Assembly (NCBI GenBank): GCA_948567375.1
Contig: OX419756.1
Location: 12,591,001 to 12,655,000, forward strand
DNA: 64,000 nt
Direction: 5' to 3'
Origin: Lunularia cruciata
Taxonomy: Eukaryota; Streptophyta; Marchantiopsida; Lunulariales; Lunulariaceae
Numbering within the stretch: position 1 is the stretch's first letter; every line of letters starts with the position of its first letter. Below are positions 56,670 through 64,000 of the stretch, in pieces. Both the position numbers and the translations under genes were made by a program. The notes beneath the pieces are model-generated. The model saw only the letters and a list, made by a program, of their open reading frames with translations. It was not told where the DNA came from and made no database searches.

Positions 56670-58576
56670 TGTGACAACCCGGCAAATATCACTTTTGCAG
56701 TAATCGGGTAAGTAAAGTTCATTCCCGCATAGATACGAGTCAAAAATGTCCAAATACAAAGTCAAAGTAACAATTTAGTTCTTCTTGGTTGCGTCTTTAA
56801 TCTCTCAGGTAGAAACCACACCCAGAACAGAGTAACAAACACTGATTCGTAGTCTTGTCACAACGTAACACTCCATAATCACAACTCCATCAAATCTTTC
56901 CAAACAATCTTGATTGTGATGATTCAGGCTCTCCCAAAAATAACACTTCACTGCAAAACGACTTTGCCTCAGAATTGTGTTCCACCCCTCCACTGAAGGC
57001 ACAACTTCCTCGATCAAAATTGCTTCACATCAACTTCGCACTGCACTCACAAATGCAGAATACTACCAACACTACAATTCCTCTCAAATTTGTCAAGGCA
57101 TCGCTCCGGTTGCACTTCACTCAAGATCAAACACACAAAATGAAGATCAAGGTTGTGGAATCCAACATCCAACAAACACACTGACTTGCACTTTGAATTT
57201 CTCCAAACACTCACAAACACAATTGCAAAGTTGATACTTGGAATCAAGCTCAAGCGACGAGCACTGCTTCACAGCACTTTGCTTTATCTATTCTCAGAAA
57301 TAATGAGTACTGAACAACATGATACTGCGAATGCCACTCTTAAATAGTGAAGCAATCGACAATTCTAACAACTATACCGTTTCTACAACAACTGTTCTAA
57401 CCTGCAGATCCAAAATGACAATGCACCTCTTCATATCTGCCTCTTCAAATCTCAAATCTATTACAACTCCGATCCAATGTCTACTTCTTCTTTGGCTTTC
57501 AAACCCGAACCCGAAGTAATCTTACTTCCTACTACTCTTTCCTCGGGTTTCACAACTCCTAATTCCTCCACTAATTCTAACATTTCTCCTTCTTGATATG
57601 AAATTCCTATCATAGTTAAGCCTTCTAAATCTCTATCTCCCGACTTACTCTTCTCTAAAGTGTCAAATGTCAAATCCAAAGACACCTGCACTCCTATCTC
57701 TCTTACTTCGGGTCTAACTATTCTCAATTTTTTTGCTAATTCTACTATATCCTCATCAAGAATTGTAATTGAAAGCATGAATACACTATCTACACTTTTG
57801 ATCTGTAACCCACTTTCCCCTAATCACTCATGTTACTGACCCGAAGACACTTATTGTTGGATCCTGCACTTTGGGTTTATTCATACTGTTATTTCTCTTC
57901 TAATTTTCTCTTATCTTCAATCAGAATTGAAATTGAAGTCATGGGTATCCTAACTATCTTCTTTCCCTACTCTAATTTCCTCTTATCCCTCTGGCAAAAC
58001 TCCCAAAATCAACTTCACTGCACTCCGAGGTCTGGCTACCTCTGATTTGGTCATCTTCATCTTGAGGCAAAGTCTTTAGACCCAAAGTCATGTAAACCCT
58101 AAGTCCGAAGTACTAAATCCAAAGTCACATTGACCCGAAGACACTTTGACCCGAAGTACATCTACTCCAGGAACTTCAAATGTTTGTAACTTCTTCTACA
58201 GACCTCCAAACTTTACAATTTTGGTGGTAATGGAAAGCCCTGAACGAGATGCTTCCAACGAAATACAACACGCTTGATTTGGAGTTGTGGTCACTGAGTT
58301 ATGGCCCCCGCAAGAATCCTGACCTGCAACTTTTATTTCTCCTTCGAGTTTGCCCTCCTTAACGTCCGATCCGAGTTTTTCCCTCCTCTGACACGAAGTA
58401 AGCTTCTTCAAGTCTGATCCAAACCAAGCCTTTCTTCCTCTTACACAAAATTGATTTCCTTGGGTCTGATCAAATCACAAGTTTGCACTCATTTCTTCTC
58501 CATTTGCTTTCAATTTGGTTTTAGCAGTGCATTTCTTCTTCTAAACTCGTCCAAAATGAAAAATGTGGGTACCACA
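56670..58576 (-). mobile_element. D2: short E-type LTR relative (solo LTR) in C5
   Basis: 1907 bp, minus strand TGTGGTACCCAC...GGGTTGTCACA, flanked by ACGGA at 56665-56669 and 58577-58581. Same subfamily as D1: lacks most of the LTR ORF and keeps a tail-like frame (57461-57778: VREIGVQVSLDLTFDTLEKSKSG). Contains an array of ACTTCGG-like words (58076-58170) and TATTTAAG near 57340. Confidence 0.9.
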
Positions 58577-58581
58577 ACGGA

Positions 58582-59980
58582 CATACGACTTTGGACAAAT
58601 AGTCCACTCCTTTGCACCTTGCATCATTGGCTCGGACTCCAAGTTTTGACCACTCTACGTCTTGTACCTTTCTCTAAAGTCGCAATCTTTGCACCTTCAA
58701 AGTTTCTTCTTCTGAACTTTCTCCCCCTTCTTGAGTAACTTTACTAGGCCCTACTGCAGATACATTCAGAGCATTCTTACCCTTGGCAGTCTGGGGTTGT
58801 GCCATGACTTCCTCTCCCTTCTTCTCACTTCCTTGTTCAAGCATGGAAACTTTGGGACTCGGCTTTCCGGCCTCCTTCATCGGCTGTCGCATTTGCTGAA
58901 CCTCCGCTTTGCCTTTGCTGTCACTGCTCAATTCTTCACTTTGTAGTGTGAAATCCTCTTCTTCTCCCAACATTCCTTCCTTTGATCCGATTTCTCCTTC
59001 AGATTCTTCTTCTTCCCCTTCCTGCATGGCTTCCTTTGTCTTCACTACCACCGCCATTGGGTTAAGCTTTGGAACTTTCTGGGGTTGGACTATCGCAACA
59101 TGACTCTTAGGCTTGGCTCTCTTTCTTGCACTTGGAAGGTCAATTGCTACAATCTTCTCCTTCCCACTCTCCTTGAAGTACGTATCCCCATCTTGCACTC
59201 TCTCCATATAATATCGCTCATCTATATCAGCCTCCTTTCGTAAATCTGGATGAAAGTGCAAACGCATTCAACTTTGTTCTTTTGAAGTCAACAAGTTCAA
59301 TCCAAAATAAAAGTGCGCTACAAATGGCACAAAGTAATGTGGTGGCATATCCATTCTCCATCCTAAAATCATCTACCCCACTCTCTGATGCAGACATTTC
59401 ACCCAATCTACTGCCTCTCTTGCAAAAATTTGGTGAAAGAACACCGTCTGTTGCATAGTAACATAGGTGGTTTGCTCTGGCTTGAACATTGCCCTCATCG
59501 CTTTCACTATCCCTCTCTGCTCAAGGTCTCTATAACTATCCACCATATACTCATTCTTAGTGCGGGGTTGATTGAACAAATTCCTTACTTTGGCAGTCTC
59601 TTATGAAGCATCACACTTTTGGTAGAAGGTGGTACCTCCTACCTCTCCTACTTCTCTTCCCAACACTACTCTCCAATCTGCCTCCGTCCATTAAGCAAGA
59701 TTCCCTCTCTTTCCCTCATGCTTTGGGCCATCCTTGCAATTCCTTGCTGCAATTTCTACCATGAAACCTGAAAAACTGAAGTTCCAATTCCAAGCCAGGA
59801 ACTTGATACAAAGTCTCATCAAGACTTTGATCCGTGCTATTACTTCTAATCTACAAATTGCAAGCCCTCTCACCGCACTCTGCTTACTCATTTTTGGAGT
59901 CATTGTGTGCTTCCTCACCTTCTTCTTGTGGAAGATTGTCCTTGACATCCTAACCCACTCCTTCCTAAGGATTTGCAATT
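58582..59980 (-). pseudogene. LTR-resident ORF of C5, N-terminal domain and acidic linker
   Basis: From about 59978: a basic start, then VRGLAICRLEVIARIKVLMRL, FLAWNWNFSFSGFMVEIAA, NEYMVDSYRDLEQRGIVKAM, TTYVTMQQTVFFHQIFAREAVDW, PPHYFVPFVAHFYFGLNLL, MRLHFHPDLRKEADIDERYY; then an acidic Ser/Glu-rich linker (EGEEEESEGEIGS). It aligns end to end with C3/C7 at perhaps half identity; the differences keep hydrophobic and aromatic positions. Stops at about 59690 and 59372 break it. This divergence with conserved core is the best sign that the frame once encoded a selected protein. Confidence 0.7.
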
Positions 59981-60056
59981 TGCATTACTTTGGGTCGACT
60001 CTGAATATGAATCGGGTAGCGACTGGATATTGCTCTTCCTCCTTGTGCAACTTGTA

Positions 60057-60064
60057 ATTTTATA
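60057..60064 (-). promoter_or_regulatory. TATA box upstream of C5 LTR ORF
   Basis: Minus-strand TATAAAAT at the position matching TATAAAAA of C2-C4, kept although the surrounding sequence has diverged. Confidence 0.45.
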
Positions 60065-60449
60065 GTCCTGCGTTAATCAGACACTCTTCAGTTGCTGATC
60101 CTCTCCAGTTTCCGATTTGGTGAAGTTGTTGCCTATCACTATCAAGAAGTTCTTGATCCCAAAGTCATTACTTTCTTCCCATGTACTTTCTTGATTGCGC
60201 CGACTCCGAAGAAGTTTGTTACCGGTTCTTCAGATCTGCTCACACTGCCCGATATGAAGTCTCTCCTTCTTCTTCATCTTTGTGTCTTTGGGTTTTACTT
60301 CACGTCTTGACCTGAGGTCGACTACGGGTTTTACTTCACACCCCCGCTCTTCTTATTTCTTCACAGGTTAGCCCTCTTTAGGTTCTAACCACCTACTTCT
60401 TCTTCAAATGCTAACAAAACAGAAAAGAACAAAAAATTTGGGTACCACA

Positions 60450-61640
60450 CTTTGTGAAAGACTTCAAGAGAGCTTGCATAGGAAACAATGAGAGGAGGAA
60501 GAATGAGTGGGCCTCATTATTATCAGATTTCTTTGAGGATGCAACACTTATATGGTATGAGTCAAAATACCAAAGGAGAGAGAGGAGATGTGGGGAAGAA
60601 GAGTCTTGGGAGAGTTGGACTTCAACACTCATTGAGAACTTTCTTTCGGATGAGAGTTATGAGAGATTTATGAGTGAGGTTACCTTTCTCAAACAAGGAG
60701 ATGGAGAGAAAGTGAGAGTCTATGTGGAAAGAGTGGAAAATTTAGATTCCAGATTTTGCATAGTGTTGAGGAAGGGTGTGGATGATGTGGAAACTACTAT
60801 GATGGGCATAAGGGCCATGCTTACCAAGAATTTTGTGGGAGGATTGAGACCACAAATTAGAAACAAGATGAGATATGTGAAACCTTCTTCCAAGGTTGAA
60901 GGTATCAAGATTGCAATTCGTATGGAGGAGAGTTTTGGAAAGGGATGAGAGTGATTTGGTGGTGAAGGAGATTGTGCATCCTCCTCAAGGTCCTAAGTAT
61001 GGTGGAACTTCTGATACTTTGGTAGCAAGGGTTGCACCACAAGTAGTAGTGCTCTCGTTCTTGCACCTCCACCAAAGGATCCACCAAAGAACAACTTGCA
61101 GATCTCAAGATCAATATGGTGCAACTATGGGAACATAGAGAGGTGGATCAAAATGTGGGGAGAGGGCCTAAGAGTTATGGAAGTTATCCATATAGAGGAG
61201 GCCGACCAACCAACAATTTTAATGAGAGAAATTTTTTTGGTTGTAGAGGAAGAGATCACATCCAAAGGAATTGCCCAAACTTCAAACCATCATAGAACAA
61301 CCTGCAGATCTCAAGATCAATATGGTGCAACTATGGGAAAAGAGAGGTGGATCAGAATGTGGGGAGAGGGCCTAGGAGTTATGGAAGTTATCCATATAGA
61401 GGAGGCCGACCAAACCAACAATTTTAATGAGAGAAATTTTTTTGGTTGTGGAGGAAGAGATCACATCCAAAGGAATTGCCCAAATTCCACTTACCATGGA
61501 GGGCAGGGGTTATGAATGAGCCAATAGAGGGAAAGAAGGAGGTAGTGAAACCCAAGTGGCTCCTAATCCAAACAAAGGTGAGGGGATAGCATCTATAGAT
61601 GTGGTTGAGAGCAAGTATGAGAAGGGAGAGTGCTGAATCT
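60450..61640 (+). pseudogene. gag: B4 Gag (same element as B3), with duplicated zinc-knuckle segment
   Basis: Starts inside gag (FVKDFKRACIGNNERRKNEW, equal to residue ~18 of B2 Gag). Capsid region open to 60948, then frameshifts. A ~210-bp segment coding LKINMVQLWE...RDHIQRNCPN occurs twice in tandem (61088-61280 and 61299-61490), giving two knuckles, CRGRDHIQRNC and CGGRDHIQRNC (preceded by FFG). Then the KYEKGEC tail. Stops are common. Confidence 0.85.
61088..61490 (+). repeat. Tandem duplication inside B4 gag
   Basis: Two ~200-bp copies, about 95% alike, each beginning AACAAC(T/C)TGCAGATCTCAAG and ending near AGGAATTGCCCAAA. B2 has one copy. Confidence 0.9.
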
Positions 61641-62660
61641 CCAAGAGTCTTAATTTGGAGCTTTTGGCACAAGAGAAGAAGAGAGCTCATTTTGTAGAGG
61701 ATGTGCACTTTTCTCAAGGATTTACTCCTAGCCAAGATACTCCTTTGCTTACTAGGAGCACTTGCACAAGCACTTCAACACCATCAACAACAAAGACTCC
61801 AAGGAAGAAGTTGGGGATGGAGTACTTCTTGATCCCAAAGCAACAATGGAACTACAATGTGTTGGAGGATGTTGGTAGTCACAAGGCTAACATCACAGTG
61901 AGCCAATTGATTGCTTTGAATCCTACTTTGAGAAAGGAGCTTAGAGAAGGTTTGAGTTCTACAAGGAGCAAGAGGAAGAAGAAGGCAAAAGCTCTAGTAT
62001 CAATGGGGGTGGTGGATGCCAAGCCATAACCATGGGAGGCTTGTGAATATACCTCCAAGATTGATGTGAGAATGAGTGGTCACAACATCAAGGATACAAT
62101 GGTTGATGGAGGATCATTAGTGAATGCCATGTCAGAAAGGTTGATGAAGAAGTTGGGTATGATACCCTCAAGACCTTCAACATTTATGGTGAGCATGGGA
62201 AACAAATAACAGGTTTGATCAGTAGGGGTGATGGGCAAGGTGGTAGTTTCAGTTATGGGAGTTCAAAATCTCAAGACTTTCCAAGTCTTGAAGGATTCAA
62301 GCTATGATTTACTTCTTGGGAGGCCATGGTTGAGAGCAGCACGCAAAACTGATTGAGGGCACAAAGGGTACTTGAGGATTGGGCCATCAAACCAAAGAGT
62401 CATTGTTCTTGTGACTAACACCACCAACACTTCACATTTGGATACACCATCTTCTGATTATTGGGAATCAAATTCTGAAGAAGGAGCTTAAGGTGTGGAC
62501 ACAAGCATGGAGGAGGAGACTTCCACAAAGGAGGATGAATCTGAATAGGATTCAGATGTGTATCCCCTGTGTGCTATGGATTTTGAACCTAAGCCAAAGG
62601 TTTTGAAGGGCCCAAATAAATCACCATTGACACTTGAGGAGGTAGAGGGAAGATTAACTC
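61641..62660 (+). pseudogene. B4 Gag tail and protease
   Basis: LLAQEKKRAHFVEDVHFSQGF, RKKLGMEYFLIPKQQWNYNVLEDVGSHKANITVSQL, basic KKKAKALV, then protease KDTMVDGGSLVNAMS (DGG) and DLLLGRPWLRAA, then the acidic spacer. Stops at about 62027, 62209, 62216 and later. Cut at 62660 by E-type LTR C7. Confidence 0.85.
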
Positions 62661-64000
62661 TATGGTACCCACATTTTTTGTTTTTTTTTGAAATGGAGAA
62701 GAAGAAGTGTATAGAGAAGTCGGATTGCGCCTATATGGCCAAAGAAGGCAAAGAAAAGAGTCTTCGGGATGAAACCTGAGGTAACGTGGCTTTGGGTCAT
62801 AAGGCAAAGTACTCGGACTTGCCTTGTTAGCATACAACCCGAAGTAAGAAGTCTTTGTATTGGGGGGAGCTCAACCCCAGGCAAAATCAATGTAACAACC
62901 TTTCTTTGGGGCAAGAAATTCAAGAAGGGACCGTTCCAAAACCGGCGGTCATACGCTTGAAGTACACTCAACAGTGACACGTGCATGCAAGAGATGTGAT
63001 TTCTCAGTAGAAACTTGAATTGAAGAGAGACGAAGAAGGCACGACTCTTTGAAAATCGGGCTAACAATGAAGCAATGTCGAGCAATTTTCCTTTGCTGTT
63101 GAGGAGTTGTCCTGCAGGAGATCATGGGAAGGGAAGTAGAGTTGAAGACGCGCTGGTGTGTAGAGGAGAATTTGAGAGAGCTAACTTGAGAGACAATGAG
63201 GAAGAAAGAAAGATGGGAGGAGGAAAGAAGAACTCCAAATTCGTAGTGAGAAATCATGTGATTTGGAGGTTTAGGGTTAGGAGATTGGTGCTCGGAAGAG
63301 AGGCAAGCACGGAGCAAGGTGCCATGTTCTTGGGGAAGGGAGAGGTAGCCGAAGAAACCCAAGAAGTGAGGGATGCCTTTTGTTCAAAGAGAACGAAGAA
63401 TGAGTATAAGGTTAAGAGTTACAAAGATCCAGTGAAGAGAGGGATCATGAGTGCTCTCATGGCAATCCTAAAGCTGGAGAGGACGACTTATGTGATGAAA
63501 CACCAAGTAGTGTTCTTCCATAAGACGTTTGTAGGAGAACCTATCAACTGGGCGAGGTGCTTCCATGGGAGGACAAGGAAAATGGTATGGAATTTGCGGG
63601 ATAAGTCACCTCCACACTACATTGTGCCGTTTGCAGCACATTTCTACCTCGGGTTGAATTTGCTCAATTTGGCGGAGTGCAGCAGAATGGTGTCTCACTT
63701 TCATCCCGACTTGAGAAGGGAAGTTGACGCGGAGGAGCAACAATATACTCTTCAAATCTGAAGCACTGATGAGTACAACGCATAGACGAGAAAGAGTACG
63801 GAGGTAGAAGTGAGTACTCCAAAGTTGAAGAAGTGGAGTCGACAAGGAGAAGGCAAAGATGTAGAGAACACGAGACCTTGGAAGACCAGGAGAGGAGACC
63901 CGAGGAAAGGTATGGTGGTGATCGCTTCACCAGAAGAAGACTTGGAAGGTGAAGCCGAGTGCAAGTCCAAAGACTTGGAACACAAGGAGGAACTTGATCT
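62661..64000 (+). mobile_element. E-type giant LTR, copy C7 (3' part outside window)
   Basis: TATGGTACCCAC start inside B4 protease (candidate duplication AACTC at 62656-62660). Runs off the right edge. The upstream TATA box has decayed (TTTGAAAA near 63046). Confidence 0.85.
63075..64000 (+). pseudogene. LTR-resident ORF, copy C7, N-terminal domain
   Basis: ATG 63075 (MSSNFPLLLRSCPAGDHGKG) and open for 228 codons to 63761: the longest undamaged stretch of the N-terminal domain here. It lacks about 55 residues (from VRNHVIWR to GREASTEQ) relative to C3. Reads SYKDPVKRGIMSALMAIL, TTYVMKHQVVFFHKTFVGEPINW, MVWNLRDKSPPHYIVPFAAHFYLGLNLL, MVSHFHPDLRREVDAEEQQY. The acidic linker follows after a stop, to the edge. 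Confidence 0.7.

Larger units (their letters stand above)
54166..60449 (-). mobile_element. Diverged E-type giant LTR, copy C5
   Basis: Minus strand. Starts TGTGGTACCC at 60449; the 3' end is truncated by about 40 bp at 54166. Interrupted by D2 (56670-58576) and a B solo LTR (55174-55865); about 3.7 kb without them. It has the TATA box (60057-60064), the LTR ORF in a clearly diverged version, and TATTTAAG near 54785. It separates B3 from B4, which are pieces of one B element. Confidence 0.82.

Noticed and set aside
1-64000. Host genes, tRNA/rRNA genes, CRISPR arrays, DNA transposon ends or Helitron hairpins
   Set aside because: I looked for non-retroelement proteins, cloverleaf-like stretches, regular spaced repeats and terminal inverted repeats other than LTR ends, and found none I could support.

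Overview
The window is nuclear DNA of a land plant with a large, retrotransposon-rich genome. I see no host gene, tRNA, rRNA, CRISPR array or bacterial-type operon. Almost every base can be assigned to LTR retrotransposons of the Ty3/gypsy (Metaviridae-like) group. The mixture (a chromodomain chromovirus, two Tat/Athila-like families, and a divergent gypsy with PQGATN-type RT) together with old, heavily mutated copies would fit a gymnosperm, fern or other slowly purged plant genome; that taxonomic guess is weak.

Layout. I use letters for the families. G, an old chromovirus-like element on the minus strand, is the outermost layer (2142-2314 and 51139-52788). F, a divergent gypsy on the plus strand, is inserted in the RT of G and now spans 2315-51138 (LTRs 2315-4503 and 48925-51138). 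Inside F lie a solo LTR of family B (4644-5334), a nearly intact chromovirus A (5536-12003, TSD ATGAG), the giant-LTR element E (12439-36460, TSD ACCAA), and a complete B element on the minus strand (B2, 37985-45809) next to a fragment of an E-type LTR. Inside E lie a second B element (B1, 21078-29919, TSD GACT) and a short relative of the E LTR (D1, 33031-34914, TSD ATGGA). Inside B1 lies another E-type LTR (C3, 25626-29392). The deepest stack is five layers: G > F > E > B1 > C3. To the right, a plus-strand B element (LTR at 52789, gag-PR at 60450-62660) is split by a diverged E-type LTR (C5, 54166-60449), itself carrying a B solo LTR and a D solo LTR (D2), and is split again by another E-type LTR (C7, from 62661). 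The window also opens inside an E-type LTR (C1, 1-2141).

The most unusual thing is the E-type LTR. It is about 3.8 kb long and contains a degenerate reading frame of roughly 860 codons on the same strand as gag-pol: a conserved N-terminal domain, an acidic linker and a long coiled coil. It lies between the polypurine tract and a second conserved TATA-like box near the LTR 3' end, with its own TATAAAAA box 27 bp before its ATG. It recurs in several copies and in a diverged subfamily, while the D subfamily has lost most of it. A second point is a short ORF of 56-73 codons between primer binding site and gag that is recognisably related in chromovirus A (two tandem copies) and in family B. A third is that family B makes 4-bp target duplications in three of three testable insertions, whereas A, E and D make 5-bp ones.

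Nearly all coding sequences are broken by stops and frameshifts. The best preserved are A (gag intact, pol with one TGA) and B2 (gag intact, pol with few lesions).
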